Shown: one piece after another, positions 43,200 through 55,029 of the stretch | Layout: every line of letters begins with the position of its first letter | Position numbering within the stretch: the first letter of the stretch is position 1 | From: Cepaea nemoralis | Taxonomy: Eukaryota; Mollusca; Gastropoda; Stylommatophora; Helicidae | DNA length: 64,000 nt | Direction of reading: 5' to 3' | Assembly (NCBI GenBank): GCA_014155875.1 | Contig: JACEFZ010026865.1 | Coordinates: 698,501-762,500, forward strand | Notes under the pieces: model-generated | Databases searched by the model: none | Told to the model about the DNA's origin: nothing | What the model saw: only the letters and a program-made list of their open reading frames with translations | Translations under genes and position numbers: made by a program

Positions 43200-45200
43200 A
43201 AGTGTTACTTCCCTTTTTCTCATGTTTGTAACACTTCTGGTCACAAAAGAAAAATTGGTTGTCCCAATTTTGTCAGATCTCCAATAAGTATAGAACTTTC
43301 TAGTTTGGGGATAGAACAATATTTTCTTTCACAGTGTTCTATCTTTTCACTTGGCTAATTCAGTAGCCCATGTTTCAGTATAGTTGGTTCTATAGATATC
43401 TTTAGGGATTGGTAGTGAACCGGAAACCGTTGTCTTATGACTTATGTCCTGGCTTCTGTCGTTTGACCCTATGTCTTTTGACTTTCACCTATTGACTTCC
43501 GTCTTGACCTGTTCCTCCAATTGCCCGAAATGACAACCCACACACTAGTTGACTCTATTATGAGTACAACACATGAGCACCAAGTGTTCATGTTCCCATT
43601 AATATCCCCTCCAACTCTATACACACAGCTCTACTGTTCACCTTCTTGCTTCCGCATGTGAAAAAGCTATATTCACTGTTACATTTAGGTTTCTAATAAT
43701 TTATTGTGTCCCCTGAATTTAGAGTTATTGTTCTTTGAACAGAATGGTGTGTGCATCTTTTATGTGTTCGTTTTCCTGTTTGTTTGCGTGTTTTCTAATA
43801 AACTAAAGTGTACTTAACTCTCTAACGTGTGTATGCGTTAGTGTACTAAATGTGTGTGTTCCTTCGAGCGCCGCAAATCGGTTTATTGTGGTTACAAACG
43901 TTCGTTATTTTTATTTGTGACCACAACTCCGCTTTCTGAAGCTCAAAGTACGTTCTCTATATACTCTGTTAAAGTGTGGCTGTAACACACATAAAAAACT
44001 CAACAACACATTGGATACACAGATGACACAGACAAGTCAAATAAGACTTTTCCAGCGGTGGAAAAAAATTTTCCGCTGTCTTTCTCTCTCGCTCTCTTTC
44101 TTTCAATGTTTACTAAGTTTTTGCATTCTCTCCTCGCATTTTCTCTTCTTTCATTCATCTTTCATTCCCTTTCATACTATTCTTTCACTCAATCATTCTC
44201 TCGTCATTAAAATATGTTTCATAGCATTAAATACATAAACATTATATATATACAATAAACGATTGGCTGAATTATAACAGTAATCACGCCAAATGACTGT
44301 GCGTTTTGTTTGCACGCGTCTTTCTCTATACAAAAATATACATAGTTATAAGGATGGTTTGTTACCGATCCTGTCATAGTAACTTCCATAATTTGGTGTG
44401 CTGACCTAAATTACCCTCAAGGGAAATAATTTAATACTACTTTCATTTAAGAAAAATGGGTTAATTACCTTAAATGTTATTTGTGAAAAAGATGATATTA
44501 ATTCCTAAATGATTGGTGTTAGTTTTGAAATGATATATTAGCTAAATGGATGTATAAATGATTATGATTATAAGTTAATAAACTAATATAAGATCTAACA
44601 ATTGTATTTCTATAATGGATGTTCTAATAAATGGACTATTAATTAAATGATGGTGATTTCTAACTACGCAAATAAGAAAATAAAGTTATATATGCATTTA
44701 CACAATTTGCAATAGAATAAATAATAGAAAATGAAGTTATAGATACTGTAATAAAATAATAATGTACATATATCACAGTTACATTTCTATATCTAATTAC
44801 ACTAAGTCGACGTCCTCCTCTGCGTTGTGAAGATGGAGCAAATCTCTTTGTAGACTATTCTAACATAGTTCATTCCGGCAAAGTCTTTTATGCTCTCCTC
44901 GAAGGATAGTGTATTAATATAGTTGCCTACTACATTATGTAGGTTCATAGCTAACCCTGGAATGTTATTCGGGGTCTAAGCGTTGGTTCAATATATTCTA
45001 GATTCGGGGTCTAGCCTGGGTTCGCTGTATTCTTGGCGTTAGTTCCATATATCTGACTTATGTGTGTGTCAGCGCATGTTAATTCTGCGTCTGTTAGTTA
45101 CACTTCTCATAGCACTGTTCTATTCACACAAGTTATATATCTGGCGATGATAACGCACTTACAATATGTCTTAATCACCACATATGGCACTGGGTTATCT
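43200..45200 (-). other. Long non-coding segment of the LTR element
   Basis: AT-rich, no open frame with a recognisable domain and no env-like gene. A degenerate repeat near 44940-45050 contains gattcggggtctagcctgg, similar to the leader next to the primer site (50014-50027). Confidence 0.6.
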
Positions 45201-45204
45201 AACA

Positions 45205-45584
45205 TTACAGTGTCACTGTTTCTTGTGGTGTATGGTCGATCCCTTCCTGTAACTCAGGTATTTGAATGGATGAAGGACGACTCAAAATGTCTGCAATCGT
45301 ATTTAATCTCCCTTTTAAATGCTGGATGGTAAATGTGTAATTTTGGAGAATCAAAGCCCACCTGTAAATTCTATTGTTGGTAGGATGTCCAGATTGCATC
45401 ACAGACAATGGAGAGTTATCGGATTGGATTACAAACTGTGCTCCTGCCAAAAATCTGTGAAACTTTCTCACGCAATAGATCAAACTAAGGCCCTCCAATT
45501 CTGATGCTGAGTATCTTCCTTCAGCAGGAGTAATCTTGCGACTTACGTACATTACGGGGTGGAACGTCCCGTCGTAGAACTGTC
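45205..45584 (-). pseudogene. LTR element RNase H, C-terminal part (frameshifted from pol)
   Basis: After a one-base frameshift at about 45580 the frame continues with FHPVMYVSRKITPAE, YSASELEGLSLIYCVRKFHR, VIQSDNSPL and ends after ADILSRPSS. These are the E and D motifs and the tail of gypsy RNase H. No integrase follows, as expected if integrase is upstream. Confidence 0.88.
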
Positions 45585-48509
45585 CTAGTATCCAGATATG
45601 GATATGGCACTCGCATCTGTGCGTAAGAAATAAGTGAGTTTTGGATTAGGCATACGAAGGATAGGTGGAACGCTGAAAAAATGTTTCAATTTTGATAACG
45701 CACTAATTAATCGTGCATCTTTCACAGATAACTTAGCCGAAGCTTTTAAGATGTTAGAAAAAACACTGGTGATTTCCGCCAGGTTTGGAATGAATTTACT
45801 ATAGTAGTTTACCAGACCCAGTAAACTTCGGACCTGTTTCTTGGTCGTTGGCATTGTCAAATTCAGAATCTTAGTGACGATTCTGTCATCAGTTTTCAAT
45901 TGGCCCCTGCAGATGGTATGACCCAGGAAGTCAATTTGTTCCATGCCCAACTCTACTTTGGACGGCTTCGCTGTGAGTCCAAACAATCTCAACCTGTCGA
46001 AGACTTGTCGACGTTTCAGTAGGTGTTTTGTCCCGTCTTTCGTCTGACTGCATATGTTATTTCTATATGTCGAGATATTTGTCGCAGTTGCGTTTACTGT
46101 AGGAACTGGTAGTTCCATCTCGTCCAATACTGTTGTGCTACTAGTTGTGTGTGCTGTTATCTGGCTAAGTGTGTTTGCGTTGTCGCTGTTGTGTGTCGCC
46201 CTACCTAGTGAAGTTGAGTTGTGTATGTCTGTCGTCTCATTGCTTGGTGTTGGTGCAATCTGTTCGTCTGTCTGTTGTACTCGTTGTGAAAAGTATGGTT
46301 TCAGGATGTTGATATGAAATATCTCTAAGTGTTCTTTTATCGATATTTCATGATCCGCATCTGATATTTTGAGTTCAACGTTGAGAGGCCCTTGGCAAAA
46401 TGTTAGTACCATATTATGTTTATCAGTTAGTTGAATCACAACCTTTTGGTTTGGTTTAAGGTGAATCGTTTTAGTACCCTTGTTTGGATAGTTATGGTTT
46501 CCATTACTCGACACCTGCATTAGGGGTCCAGTAATATCGACCGCTATACTCTCAAGTGGTCTAGATGCTATCACTGACCGTTGCACTTCGGCCTTTACAT
46601 GCTTTTTCTTTCGTACCCGATGTTGACACACAGTACACGAGCGACAGAAAGATTTTATGTCCGAACAGAATTTCGGCCAGTAAAATTGTGATAGAATTCT
46701 GGCTCGCGTTTTATGATAGGCCAAATGTTCAGCAAACGGTGGTGAATGTGCGATTTTTAGCACCTTTTGTCGGTATGTTACAGGTAACACCGTCTGCTGA
46801 ATTTCATGGTTATTATATGTGTAATAACGCATGAGAATTCCGTTAACCTTTTTAAAGTACCAGGAAGAATTTTTAGAAACTTTCTTTCGCTCACACAACA
46901 AGTTAAAATACGGTGTGAGTGTTTGGTCGGTGCTTTGTGCCTCGCTCAACTTTTGGCGAGTATTGTTGGTATCTGCACCACTTGGTGTTAATAGCTGTAG
47001 TGTTTCATTTTGTAAGTCAGTATAATTTGTTTCTGTATCTGACTTAGTTACAGCGTTGACCATGTGTGTTTCATTCCAGGCTTTTATGTTGTCGTCTGTA
47101 CATTCTTTCAATGCATCAAGACATCCTAAAATAAGATCCGTACATGGATCTTGGAGGATAGCGCACGTAAATGTGCCGGTAAGGAACGGGGTATTGATAT
47201 GCGCTTTTGCCAGTGGATATTTCTCGATGGTTCCCGAGAAAGTACGGCATTTGACAAATTCACCCGTATAATCTTCTGGTCTAGCAAGTTCTCTCCTTAA
47301 ACCCAGTAGAGTGCTTCCGCTATCAACCAAACATTGGCATGGTTTACCATTGACCAGTGCATCGTAGAACTTAAGGTTACCTCTGGAGGCACATACTGCA
47401 TTAGCTTCTTCATTTGAACATGATATTATGTGTCCACATTTCAATCTCCCTTCCGCATGAAATTGGTGGCATACTTTACATGTCTTAAAGTCTAAAATAT
47501 CGGTTACTGATGATACACTCTGACATTCATTCGTTGGCAATACATTGACAAGTTCGGGATCTATGTCACTCTCATCGTCTGATGATGTATCGATGAGGGC
47601 TGCGTTGTTTGCCTTCATTCTCTGTCTCCCAAGACATTTATTGCTATAGTGGCCATAACTTGAACAAAAATAACATTTTACAGCACGTTTAAACGATGAT
47701 CTTCTGCTTTCTTGCTTCTTTAACACTTGTTCTAGGTGTGACGGATATGTGGGGTTCTTATCACACATTGAATACGTTGGATGAAAAAGATTGCAATAAT
47801 TACATCGAGGTGGTTTCTGAGGTGTTTTGTCATTCTTACTGTAATCTTTCTGTTTGTAAGATCTATCAGGGACTCTATTTGCAAAAGCTGTAATTTCTGT
47901 GTCATGTGATGTAGTTTTAAATATGTCCCGATTAGAGGAAAAATAAGCTGACCCCCGTTTCTCTAATTGTTGAATGGAATCAATATCTGACTGTTGTAAG
48001 AATTTAGCAAAAGGGGTAGGCACTGTAGAAACGACTTTGTCCATTACCATTAGTTCTTCTAGTTTTTCATAGCTGTTACCTACTTTAGCCGCTTTAGTCC
48101 ACTTTTTAAATGTGCTCTGCACGTTAGAAATGTAGTCTAAGAAAGTTTCAGTTGCTTTTGGCTTAATCTGTGAGAATTGAATTTGGTAACCAGTAGCGTC
48201 CAAAAGAAAATGTTGCATTATCCTATCGTGTATGTACTGGTAATTGTTTCTAAGATCTGTAGGTATGGATTCTATTACTTTTAAAGGCTCCCCACTCAGG
48301 TTCCTCATGTAAATCATTGCCCAATCCTCTAAAGGTATTTTCTGTGTTTTTAGTTGGAACTCTATATTTTCAGTCCATGCGCTGATTGAATCACCTACAG
48401 TGTATGGTTTGATAAGGCCCTTGTACTTACTAAATTTGTTCTGTTCTTCTTGGCTCTTTTGTTTGCTAGAGGCTATTTGTATGTTAGAATCGACCTCCAT
48501 TTCTTTCAT
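45585..48509 (-). pseudogene. Gag-pol polyprotein of the Gmr1-type LTR element, internally deleted
   Basis: 974 uninterrupted codons. In order: gag (1-230); Cys/His clusters CNYCNLFH...C (236-249) and the zinc knuckle CYFCSSYGHYSNKC (279-292); retropepsin active site LVDSGST (394-400); integrase HHCC finger (H588, H595/H599 region, then CRSCTVC near 622-628); first catalytic Asp of integrase in VDITGPL (D658); integrase C-terminal GPY/F-like part ending FHINILKPYF (731-740); RT thumb from FDRLRLFGLTAKPSKVELG (~837) with FLGHTI and RSLLGLVNYYSKF; start of RNase H (TDAS, D964). The integrase core after D658 (~residue 674) and the RT palm with its YxDD (~825) are missing. Both gaps preserve frame. 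It cannot encode active RT or integrase. Confidence 0.9.
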
Positions 48510-48939
48510 CTTTAGTCTAGTTTCTTAATCTATTTGTATCTGCTTTTGTTTGGTGCTTCCTCTGCTTGTTATTAGCATGCTCTAAGTCTAATTGTTTCTG
48601 TTTGATAATTTGGTCTACTCTAATTGCTTCTGTTTGGTAGCTTGATCCGACTCTAATTTTTCTGGTCTAACTCTAATTGTTTATGTTTGGTAACTTGGTC
48701 TAACTCTAATTGTTTTTGTTCTGGTAACCTCCTCGATCTCTTTCATTTCTTTTGATGTTGCCTTCTAATGCTCTTTCATCTCTGTCAGAGCAGCTTTTCT
48801 TTCTGTTTACTTCTCTATACTTTTGGTCCGCCCATTTTTCTAGCTTATCTCCAGTGTGGCCCATTGCGATGCCCGCCTGGATACATTCATTTAGTGACGC
48901 CATTTTGTGGCGTAATGTTAGTTCAAAATGATAATACAA
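48510..48939 (-). pseudogene. N-terminal gag of the LTR element, frameshifted
   Basis: A frame starting MASLNECIQAGIAMG (~48903) runs to 48706. The next 200 bp encode QLELDQ-type heptads (tagttagaccaa... repeats on the minus strand) in shifting frames before the long frame starts at 48509. It looks like an N-terminal gag segment with a coiled coil disrupted by small indels in the repeat. Confidence 0.65.
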
Positions 48940-50000
48940 TAATATTCATACATATTTACAATAATGTGTTAGTAAATGTACATCTTTCGCTGGAAAAGAA
49001 GATGCATGATTAAGTTAGAGCATATCAAAATATTCGGGAAATATACTCATCTAATTTGTTGGAAAGTACGGTACTTGGGATGTTCCACCGCAGTCTTTCA
49101 CACTACACACTGGTTTGATTTGATAACACACGGGCTGCTTCTGGTTAGTAGAGCAGCAAAAATTAGACACACGCTTAAGTTGTCAATACAAGCTCATAAT
49201 TCATCATATTTATCAAATATTTCATATTTCATCAAATTGTTAATACAATCTCCTATTTCATGCGAATGATGAATGAAAATGTGCTAAATAGTGATAAATG
49301 GTATTAATGATGAATGGTATGATCGTCTGAATGATTGTTAGATGATAGATGAGATGATTAGTCGTATGGCCGTCAATGTCGTCTTGTCTTCGCTGTTTGA
49401 CTCTGGCGTACCTTCGTTCTAGGCTGCAGTTCGTCGCTAATCTATTTACTGATTTCGTAAAATGGTGACATTGATGGCTGTATCACATGCAATGAAATGT
49501 ACACGGTGGTTACGATGGTAATGTTCACTGATGATTTTATACATTTCAATTGCTTTTAGTATAATAACACACTTTCTAAATAATATTGGTAGAATTTCAC
49601 ACTTTACCGATCTAATTTGACTCAATTGTGGTTTACACTCCACAAATTGGCGATCGTATAATTTACCACAAGGAAAAAAATTAATTTATAGCATGTATCA
49701 CAATAAATTTGTATTACTTTGCAATATATCACACAGCAATTATGTTGAAACGTGCATTGAACTGATGCATCGTGCATTGAACTGATGCTGGTTCACACTT
49801 TTGTAATATCAATCGATAGCTAGCGTTCGTTCAGTGGTTCATACAACCACTTGCATGTTGGCGTTAACTGTTCGTTGAATACTACAACAACTGCCTGCTA
49901 TGACTGCTCAGAAACGTTCACTGAAATCTGACAGTAATTGTACTGCTGCCGTTGGTTCATTGTGTTCTGACACCAATTCGCCGCTGGCGTTGGTTCCTGT
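48940..50000 (-). other. 5' leader of the LTR element
   Basis: About 1.1 kb between primer site and gag without a recognisable gene; AT-rich. Confidence 0.6.
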
Positions 50001-50012
50001 CTTCTGACACCA
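50001..50012 (-). other. Primer binding site, tRNA-Leu type
   Basis: Minus strand tggtgtcagaag, 15 nt inside the 5' LTR. It is complementary to the 3' end of animal tRNA-Leu of the ...CTTCTGACA-CCA type (from general knowledge). Confidence 0.7.
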
Positions 50013-50027
50013 ATTCGGGGTCTAGCC

Positions 50028-50637
50028 TGTCAGCGACTTGTGCGCTGCAGATTCTCAAGACTCCGCTACTTTCGCACTGCACGAAATAACAATTCATGAC
50101 ATTTGCGAAAGGAATGCAATTTATTCAGAGCCGACATTTGAATGGCTCTACGAGCGTTATGTTTCATCATCATTACACAACATGAATGCATTAACGTGAT
50201 GATAGATGATGCTAGCATTTCACAATCTAAATGAACAGCCCTATGTTTGCCTATGGCCTAGAAAGCTATCGCATTGGTCAAGGATACGTCTGCTCTCTCT
50301 ACCGTCTCCAGTCAGTCTGTCCACACGCTACACATTGCGTGGACAAGCACGGACACTTTACTCTCCGTGCAGTAGCTATTATTGCGTGCCTGGTCTTGCC
50401 AGCACGCCGGCTGGTGAGTTTGAGTAACCCGGCATATCACGGTTACTCGCAAGGACCAGCTACCCAATTGCTTGGGGAAAGCCCTCCTCATCTGTACTCG
50501 TCGACCTCTGGTCTGACACATTTGTGTCTCCTTGTGAGGCTATTAATAGTACTCGGTGTCTCTCCTGTCTGGTGTCTCCCTCTACTAGACTAGTGTTAAC
50601 TCATTACTTCTGTAAGGCCTTATTGGGGATGCTGACA
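50028..50637 (-). repeat. 5' LTR
   Basis: 610 bp, TGTCAGC...GCTGACA, followed by gccag (50638-50642). Confidence 0.93.
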
Positions 50638-50642
50638 GCCAG
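50638..50642. repeat. Target site duplication, right (gccag)
   Basis: Second copy of the 5-bp duplication flanking the LTR element. Confidence 0.9.
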
Positions 50643-51055
50643 CACCACGCCAGCCATGTTTGACCTGTAAGAAAATGCCCACACGACCGCGGGTCAGGCA
50701 GGCAGGAATGCAAGCCACTCCGCTACCAGTGGCTACCATAAAGAGGTGGGTGAGTCTGTGTCGTAAAGCAATTATCTGTTATGTGTTTGTGATGTGACAG
50801 CGCCATCACATTTTGTAGACCCGGGAGCACGGAAGAATAGGTCGCCAATATTTCCTCACTTTGACAAGTGACGAGCCCTGGTGTCTAACCGCGTCCGAAC
50901 ATGCCCATGGTTACCAGCGTAGTTCCCTATCAACTTCGCTAGCCCGATGGTCTGTTTGAGGAGGGGGATATTCCATAGTCTCTGTTTGTAAACACCCACC
51001 CTTCCCGGACCGTGGATTGTTTGCTTGAATTAGAGACGAACGTCACACTTCTGTT
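50643..51055. other. No gene recognised
   Basis: Moderately GC-rich; perhaps SINE or LINE debris. No boundary seen. Confidence 0.35.
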
Positions 51056-51058
51056 CAG

Positions 51059-51530
51059 TTATAAGTTATCAGTTGGGGTATCTTCATTGCACTCCGGACA
51101 GGTCCATAGGTGCGCAGATCCTCCCCCCAGCATATGCATCAGCGTCCGGTGGCTAATAGTGCCAGTTCTGTGTTGGTTGACGAGGCACCTCGTTTTCCCA
51201 ATGCACCTCTCGCGTCTGGCTGTGCCGATTCTTACTCCCAAGTCTTTCATCCTGGACAGCGATGTGGATTCACTGACGTCAAAGTCCTCTGTTCTCGCCA
51301 TATCTTTAAGGACGTTAATAACATCGGCACGATCCATGGGCTGGCCATCTACAGGGGGTGCAGAGGCAGCCAGTTTATCCGCTCGTTCATTTCCCTCGAC
51401 TCCCGCATGTCCCGGGACGAAGATGAAAGTGACTTTACGGACAACAGACTTCCACAGCGACTCAGTCCACTGTCTACGTGCAGATCCAGCTTCGACCTTC
51501 TGAATCATGCTCATTGAATCAATTTGTGCG
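51059..51530 (-). mobile_element. Retroelement RNase H-domain fragment
   Basis: The minus frame encodes VTFIFVPGHAGVEGNERADK then LAASAP, the H-x-G...N-E-x-A-D motif of LINE-type RNase H, followed by ~110 residues containing GIARRER-like and CPEC motifs (the zinc-binding tail common after such RNase H). A related but frameshifted piece is at 63320-63640 (+). The upstream catalytic part is missing. Confidence 0.75.
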
Positions 51531-51534
51531 TGCG

Positions 51535-51590
51535 TGTGTATGTGTGTGTGTGCGCGCGCGAGCGAGCGTGCGTGCGTGGGTGTGACACTT
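51535..51590 (+). repeat. (GT)n/(GC)n microsatellite
   Basis: tgtgtgtgtgtgcgcgcgcgagcgagcgtgcgtgcg. Confidence 0.9.
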
Positions 51591-51699
51591 CTAAACCATT
51601 CCAAGTCACGATACCCCCTTGATTGGCTATGGAATATAACATGTAGATATTGAAGTAAGACTGACGCCTCTTGATTTACTACTGTAGTGTTGCTCCATG

Positions 51700-51945
51700 A
51701 ATCAAACAATGTATCATCATCATCATCATGTGTCAGCTCCTTGGCAAAACGTGGCTCTCATCACGACCCTGCACACAACTCTCCATCTCTGGGCCAGTTC
51801 CCCCGCCTCACACACGTTCATGCCCACAGTTTCTGCAGTGTCCTGTGTCCATCCTCGTGTTGGGCAACACCCTGTCTCCCCTCCCAGGAACCACACCTTC
51901 CATCACTGTTCTCTCCCTGCCTCTGTGACGTCTAATATGGCCAAC
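51700..51945 (-). mobile_element. RTE-like LINE 3' fragment with (ATG)n tail
   Basis: The minus strand has RTVMEGVVPGR, NTRMDTGH and downstream sequence parallel to RTIMEGYMPGKRGRGRPK.RW at 34310, then ends in (atg)n (51715-51730). Frameshifted. Confidence 0.75.
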
Positions 51946-52056
51946 TTATCTCAGTTACCGAGGTAAGATATTCTTGGATGATCAAATCTAGAAAGAATAA
52001 AAGCAACGAGACATTTATGTTCATATTCACAAGCAATCTTTACAAGTCAACGATAC

Positions 52057-52161
52057 CTCTTGTCAGGTTGCAGTTACTGCCGTAGAAATTCTCTGTGCAC
52101 ACACATTTTCCGGCGTGGCAAGGAGCACCATTGTCACATGCTGGGCTGCATGTAGTGGAGT
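52057..52161 (-). CDS. EGF/ZP-domain membrane protein, second EGF-like exon
   Basis: 105-nt symmetrical phase 1-1 exon: acceptor ...atctgctccaaag|ACTCC, donor ACAAGAG|gtatcg. It encodes TCSPACDNGAPCHAGKCVC, then TENFYGSNC. Six cysteines in the pattern C-x3-C-x5-C-x4-C-x-C-x8-C, with the aromatic-Gly pair before the last Cys, define an EGF/laminin-type domain. No calcium-binding consensus (D/N-x-D/N-E) precedes it. EGF domains adjoining a ZP module are common in animal extracellular-matrix and sperm-receptor proteins. Phase 1-1 EGF exons are classic shuffled modules. Confidence 0.93.
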
Positions 52162-52324
52162 CTTTGGAGCAGATATAATGAGTCAACAGGTCCAAGCGAC
52201 AGGTTTTTACATGAAACAGACAAATGTGTAGTCTTTGGTTTACGGGGAATAATACGAGGGAAAGTCATTAAGTAACGGGAATTTTATTATAAAGTGCATG
52301 GAAGAGTTTTTAAAAAAGTTAGTT

Positions 52325-52424
52325 GCATATCCTTTACGGGACGTTGCAGTCAACACCAGCATTTTTTGCTGTTGTGATCTCTTGGCAAGTTTACGTTCAG
52401 TACTTTGCCATTGTTTTATGGAAG
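52325..52424 (-). mobile_element. SINE shared-tail fragment (minus)
   Basis: gcatatcctttacgggacgt ... cagtactttgccattg: tail of families A/B only, no tRNA-like head. Confidence 0.75.
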
Positions 52425-52651
52425 AGTAAAGACAACGGAAATACCTTTGTTTCTTTTTTTTTTTTTTTCAGTACACAATCTGGCTCGGAGATAGGGCATT
52501 ATTCGGTTTTTGTGGACAGAGTGTGAAATCTTGTGAAATCTACATAATAATGGTATTTCGGTATTGAGACCCTTGTTTGATTCAGGAGAACGTGTATGAT
52601 TGAGTAGAAAGATGTCGCAATGTAAGACAGGAATACGTTAGGAAAATCACG

Positions 52652-53100
52652 ATGACCATCTTAAGGGATATCAAGGGCGCTATATACTATATTATATATA
52701 GGTACAAGTCTAGGACAGGGGTGAAACTTGTGAATAGTCCTAAGCACAGTGGCATGCTAGTGAAGAAACTGAAGCTCGCCACAGATCGAAACGCCGGGGA
52801 CTTCTCTAAACGGGATTATTGTTACTGCGCAGCGCGAGAAACAGTACCAAGAGGAGCCCGTAAACAATATAAACCCTACTGGAGTAGTGAACTGGAACAG
52901 TTGCATAATGATGTGGAAGTGTGTAGAAAGCAAGCAGAGGCCACACCCAGCCAAGAGCACCACAATAAATACCAGCACGCAAAAGCCAAATTTCAAAGGG
53001 CCAAGCTGCAGGCTAGACGGAAAAGCTGGCAGGAGAAAACAGAGTCATCTGAACTTTGAAAGAGACACAAGGAAGTTGTGGAAGCTAATAAAACAACTTA
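52652..53100 (+). pseudogene. LINE ORF2 segment between endonuclease and RT, frameshifted
   Basis: Encodes ARETVPRGARKQYKPYWSSE and a Lys/Arg/Gln-rich helix (HNKYQHAKAKFQRAKLQARR), the linker usually found between endonuclease and RT in jockey/I-type LINEs. Frame breaks near 53030 and again near 53130 before the RT frame. The endonuclease is absent: 5' truncation. Confidence 0.75.
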
Positions 53101-53103
53101 ACG

Positions 53104-55023
53104 ATGAGGGCACAGGGAGAAACTCAAAAATTGCACTACATAAAGACTGGAAACATCTTAACAGGAAAGCAAGCAGCTGACCATTTTGCGGACTCATTCG
53201 CACAAGATAACAATATTGAAATTAGTCCAGAGAAACAACAAGAGATTCGAGAGAAATGGCAACATACAGGACAGAATGAAAAAGTACATGAGGTTCTGGA
53301 GGCACCTATCACAATCAGCGAACTGGAGCTAGCCATATCAAAACTGAAAATGAGAAAGTCACCAGGAGCTGATGGTATCTCCAATGAAATGATCAGGAAC
53401 CTAGGAACAGAGGCCAAAGCAAAGCTGTTGCAGATCTTCAATAACAGCTGGACCTTAGGCAGTGTTCCACAAGCCTGGCGAGAAGCAATCATGACACCCC
53501 TCCTAAAATCAGGGAAAGATAGTTCCATTGCCTCCAGCTACAGACCAATTAGCCTCACCAGCTGTCTCTGCAAAACAATGGAGCGCATCATCAATCACAG
53601 ACTGCAGTGGTACATTGAAAGTGAAAACATCCTTGTGCCACAGCAGGCTGGCTTTAGGCAGTGCTACTCTACGGAAGATCAGACAACCTACCTCTCTCAA
53701 GAAATTGAGGATGCATTCCAAGAGAAGAAGCTGGTGCTTGCGGCATGGATAGATCTGAAGAAAGCCTTTGACAAAGTCTGGAAAGAAGGTCTGATGAAGA
53801 AACTGAGAAACTGTAAAGTCAATGGAAGAATGTACAAATGGGTGAAAGCATACTTGCACAACAGAAGAGCCCGAGTACAGATAGACGGACTCAAGAGCAA
53901 GAAAGTACTACTGCGTCACGGTGTTCCCCAGGGCGGAGTCTTGTCCCCCACACTTTTTCTAATCTTCATCAATGATCTTGTTGCTAATCTACCGCATGGA
54001 ATTAAAGCGGCAATGTACGCTGATGACCTGGTTCTATGGAGCACAAATGAACATGCATCAGTGGCCACCAGATCGCTACAAAGAGCTGTAGATACATTTG
54101 TTGCATGGGCAAATAGATGGTGTGTCAGCATAAACACTGACAAGTGCAGCACCACTCTATTTACCCTCTCTCCAAAACAAAAGGCAGGGATCATCCAGAT
54201 AAATGGAACACCCCTAAGAGAAGATAAAGAACCAACATACCTTGGAGTAACATTTGATGGCAGGCTGACATGGAGAAAGCACATCAACAAAGCAGTAGCA
54301 AAAGCCAGAAGGAAAATAGCCATCCTGAGAAAGCTAAGTGGAACCACATGGGGAGCCAGTGGGAAAATACTTAGCAAAGTTTATCAACAGAGCATACGAC
54401 CACACCTGAAATACGGGTCAACTGCGTGGTGTTCAGCATCAAAAACCACACTACAAGAGCTGGACAAGGTGCAAAATCAAGCACTTACCACAGGAGGGAT
54501 GAGATCAACCCCTATAGTGGAGATGGAGAAGATGGGGAGGACACAAGCACTGAGAGAGCGCAGAGATACGAAAACGCTAATACAAGAAGAACAGTTCCTC
54601 AGCTTGCCAGGCCACCCTATGAAGAACACATTTGAAAACTTAGCTATGGGGCGGTTGAAAAGAAGCTGTTTTATCCACCAGGCCAAACGACTCTGCAGAG
54701 AAACCACCGAACTGCACAGAGTTGGTATCCCCCTGGCAACTATTCCAGAGCAAACTCCATGGAAAGATGAACATAGACTATCACTACAAATCCAGACAAA
54801 AGTGAGAGGAATATTTGACAAGGAAGAACAGAACAGTGTACAGCGCAGAACAGCCACTCTCAGCTTCCTTGATGAAGAATACCCACAGGACCTCTGGATC
54901 CGAGTCTACACAGATGGGTCAGCACAAAATGCTGTTCGAAATGGAGGAGCGGGAGTGTACATAGAATACCCAAATAATACTAGGGACACAGGCCAGAGTA
55001 CCAACAGGAAAGTACTGCCATAA
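53104..55023 (+). pseudogene. LINE reverse transcriptase plus start of RNase H
   Basis: 639 codons. RT motifs in order: KSPGADGISNEM, SSYRPISLTSCLCKTMERII, QAGFRQCYSTEDQ, AWIDLKKAFDKVW (first Asp region), HGVPQGGVLSPTLFLIFIND, the catalytic YADDLVLW (54016-54039), and YLGVTFDGRLTW. The thumb is followed by a ~150-residue connector. RNase H begins with VYTDGSA (54904-54924), and the frame shifts near 54990. Presence of RNase H and the single YADD points to the I/Ingi/LOA-type side of non-LTR elements. RT core residues look intact, but the protein is cut in several frames. Confidence 0.9.
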
Positions 55024-55029
55024 CTATGA

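Larger units (their letters stand above)
42571..50637 (-). mobile_element. Ty3/gypsy LTR retrotransposon, Gmr1-type domain order
   Basis: 8067-bp element in minus orientation: 610-bp direct repeats at each end, each starting TGTCAGC and ending GCTGACA, 5-bp duplication gccag outside, primer site next to the right (5') LTR and a purine tract next to the left (3') LTR. Coding order is gag, protease, integrase, RT, RNase H. The LTRs differ at roughly a dozen sites by eye, so the insertion is fairly recent. It sits in the ZP gene's intron in sense orientation, between the second EGF exon and ZP-N. About 2 kb (43200-45200) between RNase H and the 3' LTR holds no recognisable gene. Confidence 0.93.

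Noticed and set aside
45060..47900. Plus-strand frames inside the LTR element
   Set aside because: Antisense shadows of the gag-pol frame without domains.
54477..54857. Minus-strand frame across the LINE RT
   Set aside because: Shadow of the sense RT connector region; no domain on the minus strand.
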